This document shows, one piece after another, positions 22,928 to 34,812 of a DNA stretch of 50,754 bases (the stretch's first letter is position 1; every line of letters starts with the position of its first letter). The translations under genes were made by a program, and so were the position numbers. The DNA comes from Pezizomycotina sp. ARF18 (Eukaryota; Ascomycota), in contig AZLU01000274.1 of assembly GCA_002224055.1 (NCBI GenBank), forward strand, positions 1 to 50,754. Reading direction: 5' to 3'. Under the pieces are notes generated by a model. That model made no database searches. It was not told the DNA's origin and saw only the letters and a list, made by a program, of their open reading frames with translations.

Positions 22928-23418
22928 TCAGATCCATCTTCCTCCGCATGAACCTGTTGCACCAAATCTATACTTTCTTCCTTCTATATCTGGCCCTAGC
23001 CCTTGCTTGATGGCTTCCTCGAGAGTAGCCTTGTTCTTGCGGTAGAACCAATGGGGTTGCCAACTTCCATTGACTGTCCGTTATACTCGTTACTGTTGCC
23101 TAGCAGGCCTTCGTTTGGGCCACCGTCGGCGGCACTGCAACTATGCACGCCGCGGATTAACTACTGCTGGCGGTGAGGGACAGGTACAAAAACAAAAGGA
23201 ATCACGAGCATGGATGGGAATTCACCCCATTGCCTTTTACAGATAAGTTTTCTCTGCGGACAGATTTTTAATGCGCGATAGTAACTTTATAGTGTGAAGT
23301 TGCATCACGAGCATTTAGAGTTGCGGGCTCGGAGCATTATAGAGGAGAAACTCTCCGTCGACGAGGAGTTACCTTATGCGATGGTGCAGGATCTGTCTTA
23401 AGATCGTGGACTGAGCAT
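22928..23418 (-). CDS. Small hypothetical protein, two exons
   Basis: Not recognised. A downstream exon (about 22928-23134) encodes, with one frame slip near 23060, GGPNEGLLGNSNEYNGQ and then FYRKNKATLEEAIKQGLGPD followed by EGRKYRFGATGSCGGRW and a TGA at 22928. The composition (charged, Gly-rich, no hydrophobic span) and an acceptor TTGCAG at 23135 look genuine. Upstream, a candidate first exon at about 23373-23418 would read close to MSVHDLKTDPAPSHK if one extra C is removed, followed by a GTAAC donor. The protein would be about 85 residues. It lies between GSH1 and KTI12 on the same strand. The second exon is fairly convincing as coding; the first exon and the start are weak. Confidence 0.42.
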
Positions 23419-24203
23419 ACTCGTAGGGCGCCACTCACGAACGCAGAACGTGGCAGCGACAATGGAGGCAAGCGTCACGGTTGGAAAGGCTGTTTGCGTA
23501 TGCGGAAGTAAAGAGATGCAAAGCTATAATATTTATGCTTAGCAAACACGTTCCTACTATGCGTTGACAGGTTGTTTGAAAGTGAAATATGTATGGTTTT
23601 AGATATGTATCTGAATGAACCTGGGACTGGCTCCCTAAATCATGTTAGAATGTATGTTTGTTTGGTGGGTCATTCATGCAAAACAGAAAGGGGCCTTTCT
23701 CAAGTTAAAAGAGCTCCGGGGAAGTCAATAACGGAAACTCATGATAATGCTAGGTACTGTACTTTAAAGTCAGTAGTGCTTGTAGGGTATTTCAGCCGGA
23801 TGAAGGGGAGAAGGAAGATTTCGCGATATAGATGCGGGTGATGGAAATAGTTTTATAAAATATAAGAACGGAAGTAGGATTAGCGATAGAAAAAAATATC
23901 TGATTTGTTGTACTTTATGTGCGCAAGATGAGTAAATATTCTCTTGGAGAGAAAGAGAAGGGGAGGGAGGAGATGGCCGTGGGAATATGTATATTTGAAA
24001 CCTTGAGGCGCGCCCCACCAACTCGGGATGGAGGAAGTCCTGGAGTACTAAGGTTTACTTAGCTAAGGATAATTTTGTCCCAATAGATGCCCCTTCAGCC
24101 TAGACGGAAGTTAGTATTGTAGAATATTCTGATCCATTCATGAGTCATGCTACTGCCATGCCACATACGGCGTTGCGAATCTTTTTAAGTATCAATATGC
24201 TTC

Positions 24204-24232
<29 letters not shown>
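24204..24232. repeat. 29-base A run
   Basis: Uninterrupted A tract; a 26-base T tract lies about 200 bp to its right. Confidence 0.85.
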
Positions 24233-24234
<2 letters not shown>

Positions 24235-24433
24235 GTCCAGCAACGCCTGATGCAGCAAAACAACAACCCAACTCTTCGAAGAACAATAGGATTGAATTGA
24301 ATTTCGTCACCAAGCGGATTCAGAGTCAGATCAGGAAGAAGCGAGCGTTACAGTACATATTTATATATATATATGTGCAATCAACGGAAAATTCTCTACT
24401 AATGAATGCTATACGACAACAAAATCATAAGCC

Positions 24434-24459
<26 letters not shown>
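24434..24459. repeat. 26-base T run
   Basis: Uninterrupted T tract in inverted arrangement with the A tract at 24204-24232. Confidence 0.85.
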
Positions 24460-24464
<5 letters not shown>

Positions 24465-24790
24465 GAGTGTTTTCACAGTGACAAAGGGAAAAGAAAGAAA
24501 AAACAGTTCCGTAGCAATTATAAGTATCTATTCGAGAGCACGTTTCTTTAATACCACCTAGGTAGTTTCACTTCGTTGTCTTTGGGTTCTTGGGCGAGGG
24601 ACGTCGATACTCCATATGGTTACCTATTTGTCTGTCTCGATCTACATGTACTGATAAATCGTTTCTTAAGAATAGATCGCCCTAGCAATACTCAGAAATG
24701 CTCCCTAGTTGAGTACTACTTTCGCCACATATATTATTTGATCGTGTATAGTAAGCTATTCGATATTATGATAAGCCCTCGTTTAAATAT

Positions 24791-26028
24791 TCAACAAACA
24801 GATCGCGTAGCCTGAACTTTTCCAAGCTTAGTTCTATTCATTGCGATGAATTGTCTTCTCGTCCTCTGTAGTTGCCCTAAGGTGATTTGTTTAGGTGGAA
24901 GTACCAGCGGCTGGGTTTCATCGTTAGTAGATGTTGCAGAGGTCGCTAAACTTCCTTCTTGTCATATATATTATTTTCGTGATTTCAAGAAGCAGAAAAA
25001 AGACAAGGGATAGGCGTCACGAACCACATTACCAGCTGGAACAGGCACTTCACCGCCCGAATCGCCGTTATTTTTTGGAAGTCAATGATCAAAGCAACAA
25101 TTTCTTGCGTTGTTCTATCCAATTCTTGCAAGTAGTTCGACTCCGTTGCAGGTTTCTATGTAGAACCGAAAAAAAAAAAAAAAAAAAAAACCCACATTAA
25201 TGACTAGGCAAATCATTTAAAAGAAAGAAAAAACAGAGGAAAGATGACAATGAACGAACCAGTACTGTCGCCAAATTTGGACGAACAACCCCGCTGAATA
25301 TCATACTCTCCCAGATTTGTTCTCCATCGGTATCTGAAAAGTGGACTATCCCACCTCGTTCTTGAGCGGAATTGCTCTGCGTCTTCAGCGTCATTTTCGG
25401 CGTCTGAACGCTTTTCTAGCCGGAGATTATTCCAATCCGGCACTTGTCTGCTGGCGCACCGACGTGAACAACACACGAGGGTGTCTCGACAGCTTTGGCT
25501 TCGCAATAGAGCTGGTACCGGTAACCTTTGATGTAGTTCAGTCCGTCCCCAATGACGATGTTGTCTTTCGTGATGAACCTTTTTATGGCGCCGTAGAATG
25601 TAGCTCTTGCATCCTTCTCCGGTCTAGCCTCTAGTGCTCACGATAGTTAGAAACTTGATAATAAGTAGTTAGATGAAAAAGTGGAAGTAAATATAGACCC
25701 CAGAAAAAGGGCGTCCATCTTTTTCGTTACCTCTGTACACCTCCTTAGATAATCCCAAGCGGTTATCGCTAATTAGGTGGACCTTTAATCTAGACTTCCT
25801 TGGATCACTGTCATGAAGCGATTGTATCTTTGTCTCGAAGAAATTCTTTATTTGTTCTGCTCTTGTGGATTTCCCCGAGCAAGGGTAGCCGGAAATGAGT
25901 ATTAGCTGCAAAAGTGAAAGATATTCATATTAGATTAACAATATATTCCCGGATCAAAAATGCTCGTCCTTACAGTATTACATCTTGGGTAACGGATATA
26001 CGCGGTGTATTTTGCTACTTACGGGCAT
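24791..26028 (-). CDS. KTI12: Kti12, Elongator-associated P-loop protein
   Basis: P-loop protein that works with Elongator in wobble-uridine tRNA modification and is related to the PSTK kinase. The start at 26028 gives a 6-nt exon ATGCCC, a GTAAGT donor, an intron of 117 nt (25906-26022) and then LILISGYPCSGKSTRAEQIK with the Walker A GYPCSGKST. Next come KVHLISDNRLGL, EKDARATFYGAIKRFITKDN, IVIGDGLNYIKGYRYQLYCE, AKAVETPSCVVHVGAP (Kti12 landmarks), TRWDSPLF, and later YLQELDRTTQEIVALI and LGQLQRTRRQFIAMNRTKLG with TGA at 24791. Introns lie near 25195-25260, 25640-25735 and 24930-25020; some joins cross frame slips. The C-terminal LxRxRRQF block is characteristic of the family. Confidence 0.92.
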
Positions 26029-26660
26029 GGTGAATGGTTACTCGAGCGATATATAACGTTGACTCGTGGAAGTGAACAGAATTTTATATACTTCTTGAAG
26101 TTTTTGAACAAAGAATTCGTAAATTTTTCCCATTAAGAAGGCGTTTTAGACGGCTTAAAAGCGAGGGAAGCTCCTGGGGGAGCTTTCAGCTCTCTTATCG
26201 ATAACAAAAGAACCCCGAAGTTATTTTTTCCCCCGCCAAAACACCGCTAATTGTTTAATTACCACACCACATCGGGCCCAAAAAGTTGGCAACAAAACGG
26301 CCGAGGCCCCGGCGCCCGGGGGGGGGGATCGACAAACGTCCCTGCAAAAAAAAAAAAAAAAGTGCTTAGCTTGCGTTCACCACCTTCTGCACAGCTTGCG
26401 TATTTTAAGAAGCTGCCTTAATGAAGATACTTAGATATAAACGGGAGGCTTTAATACTTCTACTGCACTTTTAATCGAATGGCTAAATTGAACTAGTTAC
26501 TTTATAATCTAGAAATTTTCTCGGTATAAATTCTAAAAAATTTTGCTTGATATAATAATAACAATAATCATATTTTATGCGTGATATAATATACTTATTC
26601 TTACACGTGGTATCAAGGCCCACGGTTAATCTTCACCCGCGACAAAAAAGAAGGATACGA
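26029..26660. other. Intergenic region, KTI12 / EFM7
   Basis: About 630 bp. Includes the KTI12 upstream DNA with a CCGGCGCCCGGGGGGGGG G/C-rich patch near 26306-26328 and a 17-A run at about 26345-26361, then AT-rich 3' flank of EFM7. Confidence 0.45.
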
Positions 26661-27962
26661 TCACGACTCGGTCTTCGGCCACCGGACTTCCCATCCAAAC
26701 ACGGTTCTTCTTAGGTCTCTCGACCTTTGTCGTTCTCGAACATTGGATTCTCGACCATTTCTTCCCAGACCTTTTCCACTTCGAATCCTATAGATTTGGC
26801 TCGTTCGAAAAACTTCAGATCCTCAGAAAGGAGCCACGTGCGATGGGGAGTGAAAAACTGTTTTAAACCCAAGAGAGTCACCAGTTAACGATATTGATTC
26901 CCCCGGCCGTTCAGAAACCTTTTACATAAGGGTTTAACTTACAACGAGAGCTACGCCTTGTGGAGACATTGTAGCCTTTATAGTTTCTAGCAGAGCTTCA
27001 TGCTGAGAGTGGTTGAATATTAAATCGGAGAGGATAACGAAATCGAAACCTGGTTTGTCCTCTCTTTCGCCAGAAGGTAAACAAGCAAGCAACTCTTCCG
27101 GTTCCCGGCCCCATATATGACCCTTTTTTGTTATACCAGTTAGTGTTAGATAATAATCAGAGGGAATTCAGGAACTCCCGAGGTGTTACTTGCTTTGCAT
27201 TGCACTTTTGACGATTAGTACCATCGGCAAGCTGAAGAACGTTATTGATATTGTACTGAATATTATCGAGCAGGTCAGGATCTAGAGATATGGAAGTGGG
27301 ATTAGACATTGCCCATGAAAAAATAAAAAATAAAATACTATTAATTTTATTTCTTTCATACCTGGGTAATCTGTGATAATAACAGCCTTTGGATCTCCAA
27401 TCTTTGCACATATGAGACTAGGTAACGCTGCTCCAGCACCCCTGCGCAAAATGTTTATCTCCCTGTCAGCATTTACAACCAGATCGACGACAATCGTATA
27501 TATACCTTGTCGTCTCGGCTTGCGGAAAAAAGCATTATTTACGTTTTGTTGGAGAAACCTTCCGCCTTACAGTTCCAAGATTCGTTTGCCATTATAATAA
27601 TCTGGCCTCTTCTCGATGTAATTCGTCATCACTCGAGCGGCATTCCAAATCATATGGCCCCACAGGGGCTCTGGCCGACCATTCTCAGCTTAATAGAATC
27701 GCCATTGAGCAATTTGTGCTCACCAAACGTCGGAGGTTTGGGGGGAGGATAGAACCCTATAATAGGAATTGACGTATGCTATGATGAGCACATATGACTT
27801 CTCAATGCAAATAGAACGATGGCAGAACAGATATAACCGGACTCAGGTGAATACGTAAAGTAATGATTGTGAAATATCTGCTCTGCGGTGTAGAGTTACC
27901 TTCGGGTTCTTCGAACAAACTAGCTTCGAGAACTTCGTCGTCATCCGAGTTGGCTGATGCAT
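26661..27962 (-). CDS. EFM7: EFM7/NNT1-type protein methyltransferase (eEF1A N-terminal/lysine)
   Basis: S-adenosylmethionine-dependent seven-beta-strand methyltransferase; yeast Efm7 modifies the N-terminus and Lys2 of translation elongation factor eEF1A. The likely start at 27962 reads M(A)SANSDDDEVLEASLFEEPE if one G is restored, with a GTAACT donor. Later exons give PPTFGEHKLLNGDSIKLRMV, GQSPLWGH, IWNAARVMTNYIEKRPDY, GAGAALPSLICAKIG (the SAM-binding glycine motif), KAVIITDYP, LLDNIQYNINNVLQLADG, FDFVILSDLIFNHSQHEALL, TIKATMSPQGVALV, FFTPHRTWLLSEDLKFFERA, EVEKVWEEMVENPMFEND and RTVFGWEVRWPKTES with TGA at 26661. Introns lie near 27760-27900, 27300-27365 and 26885-26940. The order of motifs fits EFM7 better than the broader METTL family. 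Head-to-head with USE1. Confidence 0.86.
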
Positions 27963-28539
27963 GATTCTTAGGTCCTCTTATATTTCAGAAGAGGCGTCGT
28001 AGAAGAATTATAAGGAGAGTATAATTACTTGAGAAGATGGCGGGCTCCTGAATCACCACCTGTCTATCCCAATAGAAATATCTGTATAGACTCGGCGACG
28101 ACCTTATCTGAAGTCGGATGGAGTCGCTTTGTGAAAACTGGCTTTCAGATGCAGAGATAAGCTAGACTAGCAGTCTACGGAATTAGTAGGCTAGTCTTCC
28201 TATACATGAAGCAAGAAACTACTTTAGCAATTACTTTTAGGAACTTAATGGGCGTTATTACTCTACCTTGATCAAATGAAAATAACCTTAAAAGAATATA
28301 TGCTGAAGATGGTGAGAAAAACTTTGTTTGAGGATAAAAGCTCACTTCAGTCGTAAGGAAGAGGTGCGTGTTATTTAGATACTACGCTTTTTCTGGCGTA
28401 AAATCAGAATTCGACCCAGAATTAATGAAAAGAACACAACACCAACAACCCCAGACATTTCTCATTCGGACAACGATCGCGAGTTCCTCCCAATATACAT
28501 CACTTTGAATCATTACATATCGAACCCTTGGCCCTATCG
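27963..28539. promoter_or_regulatory. Divergent intergenic region, EFM7 / USE1
   Basis: No gene seen; moderately AT-rich DNA presumed to hold both promoters. Confidence 0.45.
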
Positions 28540-29739
28540 ATGAGTGCTGTAAACATTGACCTCGCCCGGCTGCTTCACCGGATGAGCGCACGCCTACTAG
28601 AAAAAGACGCTAAACCCCAGCTCTCGTCGCTCGAGCTCTCGAAGATATCCACGGTATATTCTCCTTTCCGGTATTTTGAAGCGAACCGTCCGATTTTCTC
28701 ATCCCCTCTTACTCAGGCTAACTTGAGCGGACTAGAACCTAAACTATGCCCGCAAGCTCCTTTCGCAGCTGGAAACAGACGCTTCAGTGATCAAAAAACC
28801 AGGCCCAGAGACAGAGAGCGCAAGCAGAGGTCATGCAGCAACGGCACCTCGTGCGGAGATAAACGAGACGCTTCACGACCTTGGACGGTTGTAAATGATT
28901 CTCCTCCTCAACAACTAGATTTGCGCACATTTCTTCTCCGACTTTTGTTTTACATCGTCTGCGGAGCTAATACATAGATCGCACATGCCATGAGTGTTAT
29001 GATAGGATGACCATACGTTGTACACATAGAAGATACAGCCCCAGAACCAAAGCTACCTAGCGATTCGTCCAATCCACCCCCGCCTCCCGTGCCATCCCAA
29101 GATATACCTCCGGATAGCTCTATCCCTCCTTCGTTGCCTTCCAGCGATCAGCCAACATCTGTATTTCGAAATCGCTTCAGAAAGGCCGAGCCAGCGACTA
29201 CAACAAAAAGCGTATCTACAACTGAAAACAGCAGCCTCGAAAAGGCGCTTTCGAACCAGCGGCACCAGCAAGATGAGCTTACGGAAAGTCTCGTTCAAAT
29301 GGCGGAAAGGCTGAAGCTAAATTCCATGTCTTTGGTAATAGTCTGGAAGAAGAGAAGCAGGTAGGTTTTTCTTTTTATTTACTATAACTTTTTTTCCTCC
29401 TTACCCTTTGTTTTCATGCTTGACACTTGACGCTAGCTCTGACAAAATACAATTTTTTATCGTTTAGTATCTGGAGAAAGCCGCCAAAGGGCTGGATAGG
29501 AATATAGACAACATGCAAAATGCAAAGGTCGAATGTCGCAGCTGGAGTCGAGTCAAAGTGTTACATTCTGGTACCAGATTAAAGTCTTGGTTGCCATAGT
29601 AGGGCTGGTAAGCTTTGGATGTTTTCAGAAATCAAAAATAATATATAAACAACTTTTACATATTGCTAACGAGGAATTACGAAAATGGATAGGCTTTCGT
29701 GGATTGCTGATGCTAATGGCGCCAAAGCTAAGATGGTAG
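28540..29739 (+). CDS. USE1: Use1-type SNARE (Golgi-to-ER traffic)
   Basis: Tail-anchored SNARE of the ER that accepts COPI vesicles. The start at 28540 gives MSAVNIDLARLLHRMSARLL, an N-terminal helix; after further helical sequence a Pro-rich linker (SSNPPPPPVPSQDIPPDSSI, from about 29065) leads to NRFRKAEPATT, then SSLEKALSNQRHQQDELTES, LVQMAERLKLNSMSFG and LEKAAKGLDRNIDNMQNAK, the single SNARE coiled coil with heptad spacing. After a frame slip near 29530 a hydrophobic stretch VLVAIVGL is split by an intron (GTAAGC at about 29610) from GLLMLMAPKLRW and TAG at 29739, which looks like a tail anchor ending PKLR, as in Use1. Frames change near 28770, 28900 and 29335. Assignment rests on architecture and the C-terminal block; another Qc/Use1-like SNARE is possible. 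Confidence 0.8.
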
Positions 29740-30446
29740 AAAAGATATAAAAGAAAAAGTCCAGAAAAACTGAGCAAAGACTGGTTCTTTATATAGCGTA
29801 TCTACAATATAACGTCATTATATTTGTATAATTTCCTGTTTGATTCTTTCTCAGCGAGCCTTTATCTTTATATCAAAAAAATTTTTTTTTTTTTTTTTTT
29901 TTACCCTTTAGAAATGCCTCTGCACGACCTATAATTCTATATAATCGAAGTTGTCGCCGAATTACAGGAGGCCATGTTATTCACCATTTCCAAATTTTGT
30001 ATTATTCAATCTTTATCATTCACTAGCTAAAACCTCCCTATATATCTGGTATACATCGCGTTGGCGTTCTTGTACTCTATCCAGGGTTTTTAGCGTGGTG
30101 GCTATTTTGAGTACTGGTACTTACCGAGGTGAGAGGGCGCCCGATACCTCGAAAAAACAGCAAAAGAATTTGCAAAAAGCAACAATTCCTCATACAAAAC
30201 GAAAAAATAAAATTAAAATCTTTTGAACCTCAACGCCTAGAAAAAAAGACGCTAAGAGCCATCGCTGGCCATCTCTAATTCTCTCCCGCTGTTCTCATCG
30301 GAGGTTTGAACGTTTCCCCCGCAAGTCGTTAACCGAAATTGTGGATCGAAAAACGGGTAGCTTACTTATAGGCCCTCTCCCCCTTCAAACACCCCTGCAC
30401 ACTGTTATCGGCGTCAAAACTCAAAAACGCGCAACGGCAGACCGCC
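29740..30446. promoter_or_regulatory. Intergenic region, USE1 / NTH1
   Basis: No supported gene. Holds a long T run at about 29881-29902 and the NTH1 upstream DNA. Confidence 0.45.
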
Positions 30447-32030
30447 ATGGCTACGATAAAACGCGAATTATCGTCAGACTCGGAACTCTCATCGGTCCCA
30501 TCGGACCTCGAAGATGACGAAGGGATAACTTCGAATACAGGTGAAACATCGAAGTACTTTGGTCCTTCTAATGGTGGTGGCGGCAGTAGTGCCAGCGTCC
30601 GGCAATCGGCGCGAAACGCAAGCGGAAAGCAGCATCTCCCATCCACCAGCGCAAAGCAACGCGAAACCCGTACAGTACGCGGCTCTGTGAAAAAGGAAGT
30701 GAAAGACGAAACGGAGGCGATGGCACCGGAGGTAAAGAAGGAGACGTCGGAGGGTAAAACCAGCAGTAATAATGGCGGAAAAATCAAACTGAAGAAGTTT
30801 TCGCCTCCAGCGAACTGGCGCGTTCAGTACGATGCGATCAAGGAGCTGCGCCTGCGAACGTTCGTCACACCGTATTACTGCCCGAATGGGTTCAATTGGC
30901 TTGCTTTGCGGCAAAAACGAAGGATAAAATCAGATCGTTGACTTGTGAGGCTTTATTACATAGACCGGCCGTGGTCGATACAATGGCTGTGAAAGGTTGG
31001 CAGAGCCGCTCGGTGACAGAATAACGCCGAAGGTCCGTCTTATCGAACTCAAACTTTGTGTCGTATAGCTACTGACAGCCAGTCACATTTTCTACACAGG
31101 ATCAACGCTTTCAAACCTTGATGGCTTTGGTGCTTTCATCCCAAACAAAGGATACCGTCACATCTGCAGCAATCAAGCGCATGCAGCACGAATGCCAGGC
31201 GGTCTTACTCTCCAATCAATACTGCAGACAGGTGCTGTCCCTTGTACAATAAGCAATGGCGGTTATAGCAAATGAAAGATTGAGAAAAACAACATTTTTA
31301 ACATCATATAATGATATCAGACGAAAGAAAAATAGACGATTACATAAAGCAGGTCGGCTTCCACAACAAAAAATCCGTTTACATAAAGAAATCGCCGACA
31401 TACTGAGGGACCAGTTATGACGGCGACATCCCGGACACCATAGACGGCATGACGTCTTTACCTGGGGTCGGCCCGAAGATGGCGTACCTCTGCATGGCCG
31501 TCGCGTGGAAGAGGGTCGAAGGGATCGGCGTTGACACCCACGTCCACCGCATCGCAAATTTGCTCAAATGGGTACCAATACTCCAACCCGGAGACCACGC
31601 GCGCTTACTCGAGTCGTGGCTCCCGAAGGAACTCTGGCACGAGATTAATTGGCTGCTTGTCGGATTCGGTCAGACCACTTGCCTACCGCGGGGACGGCGC
31701 TGCTGGGAATGCACCATCGGACCGAAGTCGACCGGCGGCTTGGGGATATGCCGGGCGGCTGTGGTACCCGACAGTATTAAACGAAATATCAGGCGGGAGG
31801 TTAAGACGGAGGTCAAAACAGAACCGGACGGCTCTGAGATAAAAACAGAGGTTAAGGAAGAAGAAACGGAGACAGTTCTAGATTCTCTTTCCGTGATCAA
31901 GACAGAGGAAGAAGAGGAAGGAGATGTTAAACCATCGTTGGCACAGTTGGCAGATATAGAAGACCTCGGTACGAAGCGAAATATTGTGATTCATGAGAAA
32001 CGCACCTCGTTACGGAAGAAAAGAGGTTGA
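30447..32030 (+). CDS. NTH1: Endonuclease III homologue, DNA glycosylase/AP lyase (base excision repair)
   Basis: Bifunctional glycosylase that removes oxidised pyrimidines and cuts the strand, in nucleus and possibly mitochondria. The start at 30447 gives [20 protein letters not shown], an acidic, Lys/Ser-rich tail of about 110 residues, then KFSPPANW. Two introns interrupt before VDTMG and DRITPK, then [20 protein letters not shown] (the LSSQTKD helix) and [13 protein letters not shown]. After a further intron the frame from 31449 is open: [20 protein letters not shown] with the helix-hairpin-helix and catalytic Lys (GPK), [12 protein letters not shown] (catalytic Asp), [18 protein letters not shown] and a four-Cys cluster CX6CX2CX12C expected to hold the 4Fe-4S. 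The acidic, Lys-rich C-terminus ends at 32030. Convergent with gamma-tubulin, 238 bp away. Confidence 0.93.
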
Positions 32031-32268
32031 ACTATTTATTCCATTTTTATTTAAATTCCTTTTGCGCCTTCCAATAAAGCCATAGTCACAAGTAGGTATT
32101 TTACAGAACAATCTTAATTTAGCAAGCTAACACGACGGGCCGTGTCGCTTTCACTAATTTTTTTTAAAAAATGGGCTTACGCCAAATACACCAGCAATAC
32201 GCTATAATTGCAAGAGACAAAAACGGTATGGGAAACATTGAAAGAGGAAGAAAGTCAGGATTAGGTAT

Positions 32269-34496
32269 TTAGGACGCTTCAGTGCTTTGCGGAGGCTGCA
32301 GATAGTCGGCCTTCTCCGCGGCTTCATATTCAGCGATCAAATCGGTAACAACGGCCCTAAGTTGTGTTCAATAAAGTATTAGTATGTGTAAAGAAAAGCA
32401 GGAGAGAAAAGCACGCTAGCACTAACTTGCTTCATCAAATCCTGGAACCCATCTGCAAACGGAGCAGTCTTTTTATATTGCTCCAAGAACGCGTTGCGTT
32501 TCGTAGTCGGTCATATTGCAATACATACGTTTGAATAACTAGAAATAAGTCACACATGTCAGTAAACAGCCAATTTTTCGCTTTCAAATTGGAGGCGGGT
32601 ATATTTGCTGAATTCGCTTTACTGTAGCCACGGAAGTGTGATTTGCTAACATCAGACCACTGACGCGATGCGACATCGGAACGTATGGTGACTTTTTGGT
32701 GAAGCGCAACCTGGATACTTGCTGGACCCATGGAATAAAGTCGCCAGCCCGCGCTCTCGTATTCTCAAAAGGATTTGTGTACCTATGCAAATTTGGGTGT
32801 GAATACATGTTCTACATGATGCTTTCGCCCAAAAGGAGAATGGAATATTTTGTTACATCTGTAGGGTCCGCTTCTCCTTGTATGATATTGAGGATCGATA
32901 TGTAGCAGCTTCGTCTGGTGGAATTCGCGGAAACCATGCGGTTCTTTGGCTGAAGAAGACGCCGCATGACATCCAAAACCGTAGTCTTCCTGACAGTTTT
33001 GCCCTAAACCCAATATCCAAGTTTTAGTAAAGATTTCCCGGCAGTGCCACCTCCTCTCAAGGGGGCATGAATTTTCCGGTATCATACGAACCTGACTGAT
33101 GCTATCACTCGTGAAAGGTGTGTAGGATGTCATCAAAAGTGGCATCTTGGGGTGGGATCAAAGAGGCGACGATTCCGACTAGGTCATTATGCATGTATCC
33201 GGGGTAGCGCAACGTTGTCGTGCTGGCGCACATGACTGTTGACACCAGCTGGTTTGTTTGGGCGAATGACGGCTCCTGGACGTGAAGACGATCCGCAGCT
33301 ATGCGTGTAAGAGCACCGTTATCGAGTACAACCTAGTTTACGACTTTAGCTAGGTCTGCGAGGTAAAAACAGAACCAGGAATCAAGCAATCTCAAAAAAA
33401 TACTTACCACAGAGTCTGCATTCTGCGTTAGCCTTCTGAGGGCCAAGAGAGAGTTGTACGGCTGGACCACGACCTCTCCAGCATTGAGCGTATCAGGGAA
33501 CACCGAATAGGTTTTGAATCAATTTTTTGGGGAACCTGTCGTTCAATTTCTCTAGTAGGAACGAGCCTAATCCTGAGCCTGTTCCTCCCGCTATGGAATG
33601 CAGAAGCATAAAGGCCTGTTTGGATTAAAAAACAAGGTTAGAGATTTCTTGTTGGTTAGCTCAAATGATTGCACAGAGCTTCATCCGTACTCTAAAGAGT
33701 CGCTTCCGTCTGCCTCTCGGTCTAGCATTTTCCATACGTTCTCTCGTATACGTTCTCTCCGGCGGAGTATCCCATGGCCCATATGTTACCTGCTCCTCCG
33801 CCATCTTTGGGAACGTGAAGTTCTCTGGGTTGTAAATGTTCCTATACGGGCCGGTTGTATACCATGTATGACCTGCAAGTTAAAGTAGGACCAGTCAGGA
33901 CACATGTTAAACTCTTGGCAGTAGCCCAGTGGTACAAAAAAAGAGGGTAACAAAACACACTCACTCTAGGTTCGAGGTCTAAAAGGATCGCGCGTGGGAT
34001 ATATCTTGTATCGTCCGACTAACCGTGTTGGAAAGGTATGCGGTTAGTGAGTTGTAATACGCACGATGCTCCTAGCGGGCAAGCAGGTAGACGTGGAGCC
34101 TGCAGCTGTGGGCTTCGACCTGGTAAAAAAACACGTCTTTTCTGTCGCCCCCTTCTGTTGCGAAGTCTTCCAGGTTACCATCCTGGCTGATTCCGTGCTC
34201 GAGACATAATTGCTGCCAGAACTGGCTTCCGACTGTACATTGAGTGTGAAGGTGCGCTGTTAGCGGAAGACGCTTTAGGAGACAGACACAACATAGCTAT
34301 ATTTGTTGTTTCTTTGGATCAAAAGTATTGTTGAGAGGTAATAATGTATGGCGATGTTGCTTGTTTTGGGGGGATACCGCTATTCCCGCATGTCCAGCTT
34401 GTATCGTGATAATTTCACTACAATATCGTTAACTTTAGCTGCTTTAGAATGGTGATTTGTGCCTGAAGATAAAGATGGGTGAGCTTACCGCGGCAT
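32269..34496 (-). CDS. tubG: Gamma-tubulin
   Basis: Nucleates microtubules at spindle pole bodies as part of the gamma-tubulin complex. The start at 34496 is an 8-nt exon (ATGCCGCG, donor GTAAGC), a 71-nt intron (34418-34488), then EIITIQAG as in other gamma-tubulins ([11 protein letters not shown]). Also visible: [20 protein letters not shown] (GTP-binding T4 loop, about 33535-33600), [17 protein letters not shown] near 33090-33130, [33 protein letters not shown] (about 32830-32920), [30 protein letters not shown] (about 32600-32720), and the C-terminus [15 protein letters not shown] with TAA at 32269. Introns are numerous (near 32360-32430, 32540-32570, 32950-33010, 33350-33400, 33610-33680, 33880-33970 and 34260-34410). 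Beta-tubulin is excluded by the N-terminus and the C-terminal tail. Frame slips near 32860, 33060 and 32480. Confidence 0.96.
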
Positions 34497-34567
34497 AGCG
34501 AAGTAGAGGCTTCAAACGTGAAGCTAAGAACCTAGAGAGCGGGAGTCTCGAAAAAGCTTTGGTGTGG

Positions 34568-34573
34568 ACGCGT
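34568..34573. promoter_or_regulatory. MCB-like hexamer (ACGCGT) 72 bp upstream of gamma-tubulin
   Basis: Perfect MluI cell-cycle box core in the proximal promoter of gamma-tubulin. The position is sensible for a G1/S-regulated gene, but a single copy is weak evidence. Confidence 0.3.
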
Positions 34574-34763
34574 ATATGAAGGTATCTTTTTGCTGTTTTG
34601 TTGGTTTTTGGAGGAGATGGATATCGATGGAGCTAGGCAGGAACCTGATATTATTATTATTTACTACTTTCAAGCTTTTTACCAAGTTGTGCGTTTCAAG
34701 AGATAGCGGCAGTAGTTTACCAAATAGAGTGGCAACGGGCCCCAAGCCAAACACAAGAGAAAG

Positions 34764-34777
34764 AAAAAAAAAAAAAA

Positions 34778-34809
<32 letters not shown>
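34764..34809. repeat. A run followed by (TAA)n microsatellite
   Basis: About 15 A followed by around ten TAA units and a short A-rich end. Simple sequence repeat of no clear function. Confidence 0.8.

Positions 34810-34812
<3 letters not shown>

Larger units (their letters stand above)
23419..24790. other. AT-rich intergenic region between the small unknown gene and KTI12
   Basis: No supported gene. It contains 29 A at 24204-24232, an ATATAT stretch near 24360 and 26 T at 24434-24459. Short open frames here lack conserved features. Confidence 0.45.
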
